In this document: one piece after another, positions 36,889 through 47,551 of the stretch
Position numbering within the stretch: the first letter of the stretch is position 1
Layout of the letters: each line of letters opens with the position of its first letter
Made by a program: the position numbers and the translations under genes
Assembly (NCBI RefSeq): GCF_027925025.1
Contig: NZ_AP027058.1
Coordinates: 2,232,001 to 2,296,000 of the forward strand
Source of the DNA: Limnohabitans sp. MORI2
Lineage (GTDB): Bacteria > Pseudomonadota > Gammaproteobacteria > Burkholderiales > Burkholderiaceae_C
Reading direction: 5' to 3'
Length of the DNA stretch: 64,000 bases
The notes under the pieces: generated by a model
What the model saw: the letters and a program-made list of their open reading frames with translations, nothing else
What the model was told of the DNA's origin: nothing
The model's database searches: none

Positions 36889-36918
36889 AAAAACCCGCTG
36901 AGTCTCAGCGGGTTTTTT
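36889..36918. terminator. Bidirectional terminator between grxD and the lipoprotein gene
   Basis: An 11-bp stem AAACCCGCTGA/TCAGCGGGTTT with a 3-nt loop is followed by a T-run of six on the plus strand, with A's on the left giving T's on the minus strand. It ends the hemA operon and, from the other side, the proS-transglycosylase-lipoprotein transcript, whose last stop codon touches it (36917). Confidence 0.88.
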
Positions 36919-37339
36919 ATTGCCTCGGTGTAGGTAACAGCTCAGTCACTGGCATAGACACAGGTGCGACGAGCTGATCGGTTTTGCATTTGGCGTTGCC
37001 GTAGCGTTGCACACACAAGTTGGCGGCACACGATTCAATCGCCATTTTTCGCACAGCTTCGTTCTGATCAATCACCACCGTCTCTTGATATGGGATGTAC
37101 TCGGGACGCGTGATGTCGTTACAAATGGTGCTGGTGTGTGCACCATCGCGAGTGCTAAAGCAACTGCGCATGCCTGTGGACACATGAATCACACGTTGGC
37201 GTGTTTGCACCACTTGCACTTTGTTCTCGGGATAGTCTGCCCACGCCTGCGGCGCACATTCACTTTCGACAGCGCGATAGGCTTTGGTCGCACAGCCAGT
37301 CAACAGCGCTGTTACCAACACAATAAACCACACTTTCAT
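36917..37339 (-). CDS. Small predicted lipoprotein, unknown function
   Basis: A 140-residue protein with a lipoprotein signal ending LLTGCA and cysteines CAP, SCFS, CND, SCAAN, CVQ and KCK, probably disulfide-bonded in the periplasm. The central region has IHVSTGMRSCFS and EYIPYQETVVIDQNEAVRKM. I do not recognise the family. The start ATG overlaps the stop of the transglycosylase gene by 4 bp, so both are co-translated. Confidence 0.72.
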   Translation of the reverse strand: MKVWFIVLVTALLTGCATKAYRAVESECAPQAWADYPENKVQVVQTRQRVIHVSTGMRSCFSTRDGAHTSTICNDITRPEYIPYQETVVIDQNEAVRKMAIESCAANLCVQRYGNAKCKTDQLVAPVSMPVTELLPTPRQ

Positions 37340-38100
37340 TGCCACCCCTTTTGTGCCGCCAGCACAGCATTTGGATAAGGCGCTTGCCCACGGCTGCCGT
37401 TGTAGCGGCCTAGCGCCAAAAACATGTCGCCATTTTCAACGTTCAAGTAGTGCCGCAAGATGACGCAGCCGAAACGTAAATTGGTTTGCGCTTGAAACAA
37501 CAGGCTGGCATCGCCGTCAGCCAATAGGCGTGCCCAAAACGGCATGACTTGCATAAACCCACGCGCGCCTGCGCTGCTGATGGCGAATTTGCGAAAGCCG
37601 CTTTCTACTTGAATGAGGCCGAGCACCAGCGATGGATCTAAACCCGCACGCTGGCTTTCGTACCAAACCGTTTGCAAAAACTCTCGGCGCAAATGGGGAC
37701 TGGCTAACTCATGCGCGAGAACATCCGGCATAGCGCTTGGCCCCGCCCCTTTTTGTGGGGGTTCAGCTATCGCTAAACCTTGCGGCACGGGGCTGGCTTT
37801 GCGGCGTTGCAGTTGTTTTTCTAAACGCACCTCGGTCTGTGTCAGCCATTGTTGAAATGCGTTGGCGGCTTTCACATCGGCATGCACTAACACTGGCGGA
37901 CCTGATGGATGGACCGCCGCGCTCAAGGCGGTACGCACCGAATCCATCAAAGGTTCTTCGCGCTGAGTGCCCGCTTGCACGGCGGCACTGAAAGACACCC
38001 AAAACAAAAGCGGCCCCCAACGGAGCCGCCATGTCGCCATGAACCCAAGCGCACGCAGCACACGACTGAAAAGACGCAGGCTGCGAACCATCAGAATCAC
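37336..38100 (-). CDS. Lytic transglycosylase (SLT domain)
   Basis: A periplasmic or membrane-attached muramidase of up to 254 residues. The SLT domain is near residues 145-245, with the catalytic glutamate in [20 protein letters not shown] (the GLIQVE to GFMQVMP layout) and [11 protein letters not shown]. An N-terminal hydrophobic stretch may be a signal or anchor. The start is GTG at 38100, overlapping the proS stop as GTGA; an ATG at 38091 is also possible. Confidence 0.88.
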   Translation of the reverse strand: MILMVRSLRLFSRVLRALGFMATWRLRWGPLLFWVSFSAAVQAGTQREEPLMDSVRTALSAAVHPSGPPVLVHADVKAANAFQQWLTQTEVRLEKQLQRRKASPVPQGLAIAEPPQKGAGPSAMPDVLAHELASPHLRREFLQTVWYESQRAGLDPSLVLGLIQVESGFRKFAISSAGARGFMQVMPFWARLLADGDASLLFQAQTNLRFGCVILRHYLNVENGDMFLALGRYNGSRGQAPYPNAVLAAQKGWQ

Positions 38101-39842
38101 AAACCGAGCTTGGCCTTCACATGCGCCAACACATCGGCCACAGCCACTTTGGTGGACTCAGTGTCGCGGCGGTGTTGGTACTCGACCACACCTTCTTTCA
38201 AGCCCTTGTCACCAATGGTCACTCGGTGTGGGACACCGATCAGTTCCCAATCGGCAAACATCGCGCCGGGGCGCTCGCCACGGTCATCCAAGATGACGTC
38301 CACGCCCAAGGCCAACAGCTCTTCGTAGAGCTTGAAAGCAGCGGTTTTTACGTCTTCGCTGCGGTCCATGTTGACGGGGCAGATCACAGCGGTGAATGGT
38401 GCAATCGCGTCGGGCCAAATGATGCCGCGATCGTCGTGGTTTTGCTCGATGGCAGCAGCGGGCAAGCGCGTGACGCCAATGCCGTAGCAACCCATTTCCA
38501 TGAACTGCGGTTTGCCATTCACATCCAAGAACGTAGCGTTCATGGCTTGGCTGTATTTGGTGCCGAGGTAGAACACATGGCCAACTTCGATGCCGCGCTC
38601 AATCGCGAGCACGCCTTGACCGTCGGGTGATGCGTCACCGGCCACCACGTTGCGAATGTCAGCCACCAAATCAGGTTCAGCCACATCGCGGCCAAAGTTC
38701 ACGCCGGTCATGTGGAAATCCACTTCGTTGGCGCCGCAAATCCAATCGGCCATCACGGCCACATCGCGGTCGGCCACGATCTTCAAAGGCTGTTTCAAGT
38801 TGACAGGGCCGAGGTAGCCAGGCTTGCAACCGAAATGGTCTTCAATCTCAGCGGTGGTAGCAAAACGGAAGCCTGCCTCAAAGCCAGGTAGCTTGCCCAC
38901 TTTGACTTCGTTCATGTCATGGTCGCCGCGCACGAGCAAGAGCCACACTTGCGACTTGACGACTTCGCCTTTGTCATTGAGTGTGTCGGTGGCCAGCACC
39001 AAGGATTTGACGGTGGTGCTCAACGGCACATTCAGCAAAGCAGCCACGTCTTCGCAGGTGCTCTTGCCAGGTGTGGCGGTTTTGGTCAAAGCCTGAGTGG
39101 CTGCGCCGCGCGTTTGCGCAGGCGCCAAAGCCTCGGCCTTTTCCATGTTGGCAGCGTAGTTGCTGGTGGGGCAATAAACGATGGCGTCTTCACCCGTAGC
39201 AGCAATCACTTGGAACTCTTCGCTCAAGTCGCCACCAATCGCACCGCTATCAGCCGCCACGGCACGGTAGGTCAAGCCGAAGCGGTCAAAGATGTTGCGG
39301 TACGCAGCGGCCATGACTTGGTAGCTCTGCTTGGCGGAGTCTTGGTCGCGGTCAAAGCTGTACGCGTCTTTCATGATGAATTCACGGCCACGCATCAAAC
39401 CAAAACGTGGGCGACGCTCGTCGCGGAATTTGGTTTGGATTTGGTAGAAGTTTTTGGGCAGCTGTTTGTAACTGCGAATTTCTTGGCGGGCGATGTCGGT
39501 CACCACTTCTTCGCTGGTGGGTTGCACCACAAAGTCGCGACCATGGCGGTCTTGGATGCGGAGCAACTCAGGGCCCATCTTGTCGAAGCGGCCGGTTTCT
39601 TGCCACAGCTCAGCGGGTTGCACCACGGGCATGGTCAACTCAATCGCGCCCGCTTTGTTCATTTCTTCACGCACGATGGCTTCGACCTTACGAATCACAC
39701 GCAAGCCCATGGGCATGTAGTTGTAAATGCCAGCGCCAAGCTTTTTGATCAAGCCCGCGCGCATCATCAATTTGTGGCTGACCACTTCGGCATCAGCAGG
39801 GGCGTCTTTGAGGGTGGAAATGAGAAACTGGGAGGCTTTCAT
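38097..39842 (-). CDS. proS: Prolyl-tRNA synthetase (bacterial type with editing insert)
   Basis: A class II synthetase for proline with a YbaK-like editing domain. The 581 residues begin [20 protein letters not shown]. Motif 2 is in [21 protein letters not shown], the insert runs about 230-390 (with [13 protein letters not shown] and GEVKVGK-type segments), and motif 3 is in [16 protein letters not shown]-terminal anticodon-binding domain follows. It is divergent from rppH and overlaps the transglycosylase gene at its stop. Confidence 0.97.
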   Translation of the reverse strand: MKASQFLISTLKDAPADAEVVSHKLMMRAGLIKKLGAGIYNYMPMGLRVIRKVEAIVREEMNKAGAIELTMPVVQPAELWQETGRFDKMGPELLRIQDRHGRDFVVQPTSEEVVTDIARQEIRSYKQLPKNFYQIQTKFRDERRPRFGLMRGREFIMKDAYSFDRDQDSAKQSYQVMAAAYRNIFDRFGLTYRAVAADSGAIGGDLSEEFQVIAATGEDAIVYCPTSNYAANMEKAEALAPAQTRGAATQALTKTATPGKSTCEDVAALLNVPLSTTVKSLVLATDTLNDKGEVVKSQVWLLLVRGDHDMNEVKVGKLPGFEAGFRFATTAEIEDHFGCKPGYLGPVNLKQPLKIVADRDVAVMADWICGANEVDFHMTGVNFGRDVAEPDLVADIRNVVAGDASPDGQGVLAIERGIEVGHVFYLGTKYSQAMNATFLDVNGKPQFMEMGCYGIGVTRLPAAAIEQNHDDRGIIWPDAIAPFTAVICPVNMDRSEDVKTAAFKLYEELLALGVDVILDDRGERPGAMFADWELIGVPHRVTIGDKGLKEGVVEYQHRRDTESTKVAVADVLAHVKAKLGL

Positions 39843-39911
39843 GCGTGCAATCGAATCGTCAAATTTGTAGGGGAATTAGGGCAAATTCTGAGTGAAGTGC
39901 TGCAGCTCTGT

Positions 39912-39952
39912 GCATAATCGACTCAGTTTAAAAATTTGAGGTTCGATTATGC
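39912..39952. repeat. Perfect 10-bp inverted repeat overlapping the rppH start
   Basis: GCATAATCGA (39912-39921) and TCGATTATGC (39943-39952) are exact inverted copies with 21 bp between them. The right arm contains the rppH ATG (39949-39951), and the spacer holds the TTGAGG ribosome site. The left arm contains CATAAT, a possible -10. It may be an operator or, if the RNA starts upstream, a hairpin covering the start codon. Confidence 0.5.
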
Positions 39953-40590
39953 TTGACCGAGAAGGGTTCAGACCCAACGTCGGCATCATCTTGCTCAACC
40001 AGAAAAATCAGGTTTTTTGGGGCAAACGCATCCGCACCCACAGCTGGCAGTTTCCACAAGGCGGCATCGACCGCGGCGAAACGCCCGAGCAAGCCATGAT
40101 TCGTGAATTGCACGAAGAAGTGGGGCTCAAGCCAGAGCATGTGCGCATCGTTGCCCGTACCCGTGATTGGTTGCGCTATGAGGTGCCAGACCGGTTCATC
40201 CGCCGTGACGCGCGCGGGTTTTACAAAGGCCAAAAGCAAATTTGGTTTTTGCTGCAGATGGTCGCGCCTGACCATCATTTGAATTTACGTGCCACCGATC
40301 ACCCCGAGTTCGACGCTTGGCGTTGGAACGACTATTGGGTGCCGCTGGATGTGGTGGTGGAGTTCAAGCGTGGTGTGTACGAAATGGCGCTCACAGAGTT
40401 GTCGCGCTTTTTACCCCGCCAAGACAACCGCAGTCGCTACTTACGTGGCGGCGGGCATCAACACGCGTCACAAGAACACAGCAACCGCACCAAGCAATTT
40501 GGTGCAGCCATGAACATAGAGCTCCCCCCAGGCGCCACGTTTGACCCAGACCCGCAAGCGGCTTTGCGCCAACCGCGCGAAGGCTCATAA
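39949..40590 (+). CDS. rppH: RNA 5'-pyrophosphohydrolase
   Basis: It removes pyrophosphate from 5'-triphosphorylated mRNA and so starts 5'-dependent decay. The 213 residues begin [20 protein letters not shown]. The Nudix box is [20 protein letters not shown], followed by [14 protein letters not shown]. The C-terminal about 60 residues extend beyond the E. coli enzyme and are low in complexity. A ribosome site TTGAGG lies before the start. It is divergent from proS. Confidence 0.95.
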   Translation: MLDREGFRPNVGIILLNQKNQVFWGKRIRTHSWQFPQGGIDRGETPEQAMIRELHEEVGLKPEHVRIVARTRDWLRYEVPDRFIRRDARGFYKGQKQIWFLLQMVAPDHHLNLRATDHPEFDAWRWNDYWVPLDVVVEFKRGVYEMALTELSRFLPRQDNRSRYLRGGGHQHASQEHSNRTKQFGAAMNIELPPGATFDPDPQAALRQPREGS

Positions 40591-40616
40591 AAAAAGCCCA
40601 CTTCGGTGGGCTTTTT
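40591..40616. terminator. Bidirectional terminator between rppH and proB
   Basis: Stem AAAAAGCCCAC/GTGGGCTTTTT with a TTCG tetraloop, directly after the rppH stop. The UUCG-type loop and T-runs on both strands make it a strong intrinsic terminator for rppH and for the rplU-proB operon coming from the right. Confidence 0.92.
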
Positions 40617-40629
40617 CTTCTCTGTTTAC

Positions 40630-41763
40630 TTATTTGGAGAGCACCAAGTTGTCGCGGTGCACCATCTCTGGTTCGGCGGCGTAGCCGAGTAATTCAGACA
40701 TTTGACTCGACGGTTTGCGACACAGCAAGCGGGCCTCGGCAGCTGCATAGTTAGCCAAACCACGGGCCACCTCTTGGCCTTGGTTGTCCAAAATGGCAAT
40801 CACTTCGCCGCGCGAGAAATCGCCATCCACGCTGGTCATGCCAATGGGTAAGAGGCTGGAACCATCGCCCTTGAGCTTGCTGACCGCACCATCGTCAATG
40901 GTGACCGAGCCGCGCAGTTGCAAATGGTCAGCCATCCACTGCTTGCGAGCTTGTTGTTTTTGGGTTTGTGCGACCAGCAAAGTGCCAATGGCTTCGCCTT
41001 GCGTCAAACGCAACAAAGCATCGGGCTCACGGCCCCAGGCAATCACCGTGGAGGCACCCGAGCCAGCCGCACGCTTGGCCGCCAAGATCTTGGTGATCAT
41101 GCCGCCCTTGCCAATGCTGGAGCCTGCGCCACCCGCCATCTCTTCGAGCTTGGCGTCACCTGCGCGTGCTTCATGCACAAAGGTGGCTGATGGGTCGCAA
41201 CGCGGATCAGCGGTGTACAAGCCTTTTTGGTCGGTCAAGATGATCAGCGCATCAGCCTCTACCAAGTTGGCAACCAAAGCCCCCAAAGTATCGTTGTCAC
41301 CGAACTTGATTTCGTCGTTCACCACCGTGTCGTTTTCGTTGATGACGGGTAACACGCCGTGCGTGAGCAGCGTCAACAAAGTAGAACGGGCATTCAAGTA
41401 ACGCTCACGGTCTGCGAGGTCAGCGTGTGTGAGCAAGACTTGGGCAGAGCCCAAACCGTTTTCACGCAGCTTGGTTTCGTACATGTGCGCCAAACCCATT
41501 TGGCCGACAGCAGCTGCGGCTTGCAACTCGTGCAACTCTTGTGGACGTGCTGTCCAGCCCAATCGCTTCATACCTTCGGCGATTGCACCGCTGGACACCA
41601 TGATCACTTCACGACGATCGCGCACCAATGCGCTGAGCTGGCGACACCATTCGCCGATGGCTTGTTCGTCTAAGCCACGGCCTTCGTTGGTGACTAAGCT
41701 AGAACCGACCTTGACCACGATGCGGCGAGCATCGCGCAACACGGTAGAGGCTGAAGATGTCAT
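40630..41763 (-). CDS. proB: Glutamate 5-kinase with PUA domain
   Basis: First enzyme of proline synthesis, phosphorylating glutamate. The 377 residues have [60 protein letters not shown] and GTGGM-type [15 protein letters not shown], then a C-terminal PUA domain (about 285-365). It is last in the rplU-rpmA-obgE-proB operon, with the obgE stop 5 bp upstream. Confidence 0.96.
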   Translation of the reverse strand: MTSSASTVLRDARRIVVKVGSSLVTNEGRGLDEQAIGEWCRQLSALVRDRREVIMVSSGAIAEGMKRLGWTARPQELHELQAAAAVGQMGLAHMYETKLRENGLGSAQVLLTHADLADRERYLNARSTLLTLLTHGVLPVINENDTVVNDEIKFGDNDTLGALVANLVEADALIILTDQKGLYTADPRCDPSATFVHEARAGDAKLEEMAGGAGSSIGKGGMITKILAAKRAAGSGASTVIAWGREPDALLRLTQGEAIGTLLVAQTQKQQARKQWMADHLQLRGSVTIDDGAVSKLKGDGSSLLPIGMTSVDGDFSRGEVIAILDNQGQEVARGLANYAAAEARLLCRKPSSQMSELLGYAAEPEMVHRDNLVLSK

Positions 41764-41768
41764 GACGA

Positions 41769-43161
<1,393 letters not shown>

Positions 43162-43173
43162 GTCAAATGCTCC

Positions 43174-43485
43174 TTAACCGTTGATGGAAGCAATCTGCAG
43201 TTCTGTGAACTGCTGACGATGCCCTTGGCGTTTTTGGTAATGCTTACGACGACGCATTTTGAAAATGCGAACTTTGTCGTGTTTACCGTGAGCCACGATG
43301 GTGGCTTTCACAGTTGCGCCGGACACCAAGGGAGTGCCGATCTTGAGTTCAGCGCCGTTGCCGACTGCCAACACTTGATCGATCACGATCTCTTGGCCTA
43401 CGTCCGCAGCAATCTGTTCTACTTTAATTTTTTCGCCAGCAGCAACACGATACTGTTTGCCACCGGTTTTTATGACCGCGTACAT
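43174..43485 (-). CDS. rplU: 50S ribosomal protein L21
   Basis: 103 residues with [20 protein letters not shown] and the C-terminal [18 protein letters not shown] end of L21. First gene of the rplU-rpmA-obgE-proB unit, with a leader of about 60 nt between its promoter and the start. Confidence 0.98.
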   Translation of the reverse strand: MYAVIKTGGKQYRVAAGEKIKVEQIAADVGQEIVIDQVLAVGNGAELKIGTPLVSGATVKATIVAHGKHDKVRIFKMRRRKHYQKRQGHRQQFTELQIASING

Positions 43486-43544
43486 GTGAGACCTTTAGAT
43501 AAGAATCTAGGGATATCTACGGACGGATTTCCGCAGAGCCAGAA

Positions 43545-43550
43545 ATTATA
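43545..43550 (-). promoter_or_regulatory. -10 box of the rplU operon
   Basis: A perfect TATAAT on the minus strand, with TTGGCG (43570-43575) 19 bp upstream as a possible -35. It gives a leader of about 55 nt for rplU. It lies immediately beside the annotated GTG start of the divergent ispB gene. Confidence 0.6.
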
Positions 43551-43553
43551 GCA

Positions 43554-44606
43554 GTGAAAGGCCCAGTTCCGCCAATCCCTATAATCCAGCAGCGTTTCGG
43601 CGCTTTTCGTCCTATTTTTTCTAGTCACGCTTTGTCCACTCCACCTGCCAACCCCTTGACCCTGATTGCTGCCGATATGGCAGAGGTTGACCGCGTCATC
43701 GCGCAACGCTTAGATTCGGGCGTTCCGCTGGTGGGCACCGTGTCGCAGTACATCATCTCTGCTGGCGGCAAGCGCATTCGCCCCGCCCTGCTCTTGCTCA
43801 TGGCAGGCGCCTTGGGCTACGCCGATGCCCAGCGCTACAACTTGGCCGCCGTGGTGGAGTTCATCCACACAGCCACCTTGCTGCATGACGATGTGGTGGA
43901 CGAATCCACCCTGCGCCGTGGCCGTCCGACGGCCAACGAATCGTTTGGCAACCCAGCAAGCGTGTTAGTAGGCGACTTTTTGTATTCCCGCGCCTTTCAA
44001 ATGATGGTCGACTCGGGTGAAATGCGCGTCATGGAAGTGTTGGCTGAGGCCACCAACGTGATTGCCGAAGGCGAAGTGCTGCAGCTGATGAACATGCACG
44101 ACGCCTCGCTAGACGAAGCTGGGTATTTACGCGTGATTCGCTCTAAAACAGCCAAGCTGTTTGAAGCCAGCACACGCTTGGCCGCCATTTTGGCCAAAAG
44201 CTCACCCGACGTGGAAGCCGCTTGCGCCGATTACGGCCAAGCCTTGGGCACGGCCTTTCAAGTGATTGACGATGTGCTCGACTATGACGGCGACGCCAAA
44301 GAGCTGGGCAAAAACTTGGGCGACGATTTACGCGAAGGCAAAAACACCTTACCGCTCATCATCGCCATGCAACGCGGCACGCCTGCACAACGCCAAACCA
44401 TCCAAAGTGCGATTGAAAACGGCGAAATGGAGGCTTTGGCTGAAATCGTGGAAATTGTGCGCAGCACAGGCGCACTTGATGCCACGCGTGCTGCAGCCAG
44501 TGCAGAAGCTGAGCGCGCCATCGCTGCACTGAACGTTTTGCCAGCCACCGCGTATCGCGACGCGCTACATGCCTTGGCTGCACAGTTGCTTGATCGACGA
44601 AATTAA
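43554..44606 (+). CDS. ispB: Polyprenyl (octaprenyl) diphosphate synthase
   Basis: It makes the isoprenoid side chain of ubiquinone. Both aspartate-rich motifs are intact: LLHDDVVDESTLRRGRP and FQVIDDVLDYDGD, with GGKRIRPALLLL upstream. Up to 350 residues from the GTG at 43554. The start is uncertain: a TATAAT at 43580-43585 on the plus strand would lie inside this reading, so translation may begin near the TTG at 43632 (LSTPPANPLTLI). The gene is divergent from rplU. Confidence 0.93.
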   Translation: MKGPVPPIPIIQQRFGAFRPIFSSHALSTPPANPLTLIAADMAEVDRVIAQRLDSGVPLVGTVSQYIISAGGKRIRPALLLLMAGALGYADAQRYNLAAVVEFIHTATLLHDDVVDESTLRRGRPTANESFGNPASVLVGDFLYSRAFQMMVDSGEMRVMEVLAEATNVIAEGEVLQLMNMHDASLDEAGYLRVIRSKTAKLFEASTRLAAILAKSSPDVEAACADYGQALGTAFQVIDDVLDYDGDAKELGKNLGDDLREGKNTLPLIIAMQRGTPAQRQTIQSAIENGEMEALAEIVEIVRSTGALDATRAAASAEAERAIAALNVLPATAYRDALHALAAQLLDRRN

Positions 44607-44624
44607 CCCCCTGGAACTCAGCGA

Positions 44625-45026
44625 ATGCACGATTTAGACAAACCCTATACCGACAGCATTCAGCAGTGGGACATTGCTTGCGATTGCTTCAAAGCAGAAT
44701 TTAAATTCGACCCGAATGAAATTGTCACCATTGACACCATTCGAGAGATGTTTGCGGAAATTGTGGACGAGCAGGAACTGTCTCAAAATGCATCTACTTC
44801 GCTGATGTTTGCCTTGTATTTCTTAGGCTACATCACCCTGCTTGAAATCATGAAGGCCAAAGACGAAGCTTTTGAAATTGGCGACATGACAGATTTTTAT
44901 TTGATCCTTGATCGCGCAGATCAATGGGCACATCAATCTTTAGATGCTTCTAAATTAGCCGAAGCTGCACGTCCTATTATTGAAACCACGCAGCAAGTGA
45001 TGCGAAAACTTAATCTGACACGCTGA
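44625..45026 (+). CDS. Protein of unknown function, AT-rich gene
   Basis: A 133-residue acidic, soluble protein starting MHDLDKPYTDSIQQWDIACD. Mostly helical by pattern (EIVTIDTIREMFAEIVDEQE). No motif is recognised. The start ATG has GGAA 9 nt upstream, and the gene follows ispB by 18 bp, so it may share its transcript. Its base composition is visibly more AT-rich than that of its neighbours. Confidence 0.65.
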   Translation: MHDLDKPYTDSIQQWDIACDCFKAEFKFDPNEIVTIDTIREMFAEIVDEQELSQNASTSLMFALYFLGYITLLEIMKAKDEAFEIGDMTDFYLILDRADQWAHQSLDASKLAEAARPIIETTQQVMRKLNLTR

Positions 45027-45043
45027 TACGTGCCAGATTAACG

Positions 45044-45370
45044 TTATTCCTCAACCAATTTACAGGGCATTTTGATGCCCTTTTCTGCTCTTTTTTCTTC
45101 GCAATAACGCATAGCGCGTCGCTCGCCTTCGGCTGACATTTTGATATGAATTGAACAGCGAAAAGCCATCTTGTCACCGTCTGAGTGGCTATCAAACGCT
45201 GCAGCACAGTGGCTCATTTCATTCATTTCGGGTTTTAACTCCTTCCAAACCGAGCGTAAAGAATCAGGCAGTTCGCTCACATGGATAGAAGGATAAGGAC
45301 CGATTGGTTTTGCCATCGCAGCAAAACCAATCAATGCCAAACCACAAACCAAATATTTAAAACGATTCAT
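45044..45370 (-). CDS. Small secreted protein of unknown function
   Basis: 108 residues with a signal peptide (about 1-21, ending FAAMA) and a mature part with four cysteines (SHCAAAF, FRCSIH, RYCEEK, MPCKL), probably two disulfides. No family is recognised. It is convergent with the preceding unknown gene, with 17 bp between the stops. Confidence 0.6.
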   Translation of the reverse strand: MNRFKYLVCGLALIGFAAMAKPIGPYPSIHVSELPDSLRSVWKELKPEMNEMSHCAAAFDSHSDGDKMAFRCSIHIKMSAEGERRAMRYCEEKRAEKGIKMPCKLVEE

Positions 45371-45395
45371 GATTGAGCCTCGATAAAACAGGAAA

Positions 45396-45776
45396 TTAAA
45401 CAGCAGCAGATTGTGTGATCAACGCTGAGTCTAATGTACCTGCAGCTTTCAAAGCTTGCACCCAAGTTGGAGAAACGCCGCGGCCTGTCCAAGTTTGCTC
45501 TGGATTGGCTGGATTGCGGTATTTAGGTGCAACTTTCTTGCCCGCCAACGCGCCTTTTTTTGCAGTTTTGGGGCCTTTTCCAGCCTTAGCAGGCTTGCCT
45601 GCACTCAAAGCTTTGGTGATATCAGCAGCGGTCAGTCCAGCCTCTTTCGCCATGGCAACAATTTTTGACAAAACCTTGTCATGCGATTTGGACTTCAATG
45701 CCTGCTCTTTTTTGTCTAACAATTCACGCTGTTTACGGATAGCGGCCAATTGATTTGCAACGGTAGTACGTGCCAT
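45396..45776 (-). CDS. H-NS family nucleoid protein
   Basis: A 126-residue H-NS-like protein. The N-terminal half is a coiled-coil dimerisation region (NQLAAIRKQRELLDKKEQ), followed by a Lys/Ala/Gly-rich linker and the DNA-binding core YRNPANPEQTWTGRGVSP, the AT-hook-like motif typical of Burkholderiales H-NS. It silences AT-rich genes. It lies beside the AT-rich unknown genes and the HU gene. Confidence 0.9.
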   Translation of the reverse strand: MARTTVANQLAAIRKQRELLDKKEQALKSKSHDKVLSKIVAMAKEAGLTAADITKALSAGKPAKAGKGPKTAKKGALAGKKVAPKYRNPANPEQTWTGRGVSPTWVQALKAAGTLDSALITQSAAV

Positions 45777-45839
45777 GAGATATTCCTATTCAATATGTTT
45801 TAAAAGACCTAAATATTCTAAACATACTTCAGAAAATAT

Positions 45840-45864
45840 AAAAGCCCGTACAAAACGGGCTTTT
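45840..45864 (-). terminator. Terminator after hupB
   Basis: Stem AAAAGCCCGT/ACGGGCTTTT, 5-nt loop. It has a good T-rich tail on the minus strand (TTTTATATTTT), downstream of the HU gene (ends 45888). Confidence 0.85.
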
Positions 45865-45887
45865 ATTAATTTGATTTGAATTTAATA

Positions 45888-46160
45888 TTAATTCAAAGCA
45901 TCTTTCAGGCCTTTACCAGGCTTGAAACGAGGCACTTTAGCAGCCTTAATTTTCAAAGCAGCGCCAGTGCGAGGGTTGCGACCGGTACGAGCTGCACGCT
46001 TGCTGACACTGAAAGTGCCGAAACCCACCAAGGTCACCGTATCACCCTTTTTGAGGGTTTTCTTGACAGCTTCAATGATGGAGCCAAGTGCACGGGTGGC
46101 AGCAGCTTTAGAAATGTCAGATTTGCTCGCGATGTGTTCAATCAGTTCTGTCTTGTTCAC
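45888..46160 (-). CDS. hupB: DNA-binding protein HU
   Basis: 90 residues, complete HU family protein: [20 protein letters not shown], then [20 protein letters not shown] with the conserved GFGTF and the DNA-inserting arm [12 protein letters not shown]. It compacts and bends DNA. It is preceded by a 200-bp divergent region shared with the pilB gene. Confidence 0.97.
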   Translation of the reverse strand: MNKTELIEHIASKSDISKAAATRALGSIIEAVKKTLKKGDTVTLVGFGTFSVSKRAARTGRNPRTGAALKIKAAKVPRFKPGKGLKDALN

Positions 46161-46233
46161 GTTGTTGTTCCTATTGTTAATTTGGATACCAGCAATGCTG
46201 ATTTGGTCAGTTTACTTAATTTATTGAAAAAAT

Positions 46234-46255
46234 AAATACGCCACTTGGCGTATTT
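46234..46255 (-). terminator. Terminator-like hairpin with no gene upstream
   Basis: Perfect 9-bp stem AAATACGCC/GGCGTATTT with an ACTT loop. On the minus strand it is followed by an A and then TTTTTT, like an intrinsic terminator, but no gene precedes it on that strand; it lies between hupB and pilB. It could end a small RNA made from about 46256-46350, or control the hupB leader. Confidence 0.5.
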
Positions 46256-46360
46256 CATGCAAAGCACCTGCATCGTCAGATTTGTAACGGCAACTGCCAC
46301 ACACGCTGAATTTTTCAAGCGACAAATAGCATCTTGTCCCAACGCGAGTGCCGTATACCC

Positions 46361-47551
46361 ATGCCGACTGACAACGCCGTCAACACACTAGACGACTTAC
46401 TGCAACAAGCGCTACTTCAAGGTGCATCGGATGTTCACTTTGAAAGTGGTGAAGATTTCTTTCGCGCACGATTTCGCATTGATGGCATCCTGCGGGTAGC
46501 AGCAACGCCTGCGCTGACACTCAGAGATGCCGTCGTATCTCGCATCAAAGTTTTAGCTCGTATGGACATTGCTGAAAAACGGCTGCCTCAAGACGGACGA
46601 ATTCAATATCCCCATCTGGGACAAACCGTGGATTTGCGCATTAGCTCATTGCCGACTGTTTATGGGGAAAAAATTGTCGTCCGCATACTCAACTACAGCC
46701 GTGAACGTCCTGGTTTGGCCGCTCTGGGTTATGAACCTGATGAACGCGCCAAGTTAATACAAGCCCTCGGACAGCCTCACGGCTTAATTTTGATGACAGG
46801 ACCAACCGGCTCAGGCAAAACCTTATCTTTGTATAGCTGCCTTGAGTTGCTCAATCGTCATGAAATCAACATTTCCACAGTTGAAGACCCTTCGGAAATT
46901 CACCTTCCGGGAGCCAATCAGGTCAACATCAATGAACGTGCAGGGTTGACATTTGCAAGTGCACTTCGTGCGCTTTTACGTCAAGACCCAGACGTGATCA
47001 TGGTGGGTGAAATACGCGATCTGGAAACCGCAGAAATCGCCATCCAAGCTGCACAAACAGGGCATTTGGTTTTATCCACCTTGCACACCAACGATGCCAC
47101 TGGGACATTGGCCCGTTTGCGGCATATGGGCATCGCAGCATTCAATGTTGCAGCCAGCGTGAGTCTGGTGACAGCTCAGCGCTTAGTGCGTCGTTTGTGT
47201 GAGCATTGCAAGCAAGCGATGGATGCGTCAGAAACCGAGTTTCTCTTGAGTAATTTAAATGACCAAGATCTGCGAACGATCCCAGCGGCTCTGCGCTCGC
47301 AAGCGATGCCACACAAAGCCATAGGTTGCGCATTGTGTGACCAAGGTTACAAAGGACGTATTGGCATTTATCAGGTTCTTCCGATCAGCCATGAGATGCA
47401 AGCACTGATCATGCGAGACAGTGATACTCACGCCTTGGCTGCTCAAGCCACGCATGAAGGTGTACGGACACTGCGCCAAGCAGGGTGGGTCAAGGTCATG
47501 CAAGGCCTCACATCCATGGAAGAAATCATGGCGCTGACGCACCATGACTAA
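46361..47551 (+). CDS. pilB: GspE/PilB-family assembly ATPase, short form
   Basis: An ATPase that powers pilus assembly (or type II secretion). From the ATG at 46361 it has 396 residues, about 180 fewer than typical PilB because the N-terminal MshEN-type domain is absent. Present: DDLLQQALLQGASDVHFES, Walker A GPTGSGKT, Asp box with ASDVHFE, Walker B RQDPDVIMVGEIRD, HTNDA, and zinc cysteines CEHC and CALC. Upstream reading is blocked by an in-frame TGA at 46307, so the short form is real. It overlaps pilC by 8 bp. Confidence 0.88.
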   Translation: MPTDNAVNTLDDLLQQALLQGASDVHFESGEDFFRARFRIDGILRVAATPALTLRDAVVSRIKVLARMDIAEKRLPQDGRIQYPHLGQTVDLRISSLPTVYGEKIVVRILNYSRERPGLAALGYEPDERAKLIQALGQPHGLILMTGPTGSGKTLSLYSCLELLNRHEINISTVEDPSEIHLPGANQVNINERAGLTFASALRALLRQDPDVIMVGEIRDLETAEIAIQAAQTGHLVLSTLHTNDATGTLARLRHMGIAAFNVAASVSLVTAQRLVRRLCEHCKQAMDASETEFLLSNLNDQDLRTIPAALRSQAMPHKAIGCALCDQGYKGRIGIYQVLPISHEMQALIMRDSDTHALAAQATHEGVRTLRQAGWVKVMQGLTSMEEIMALTHHD

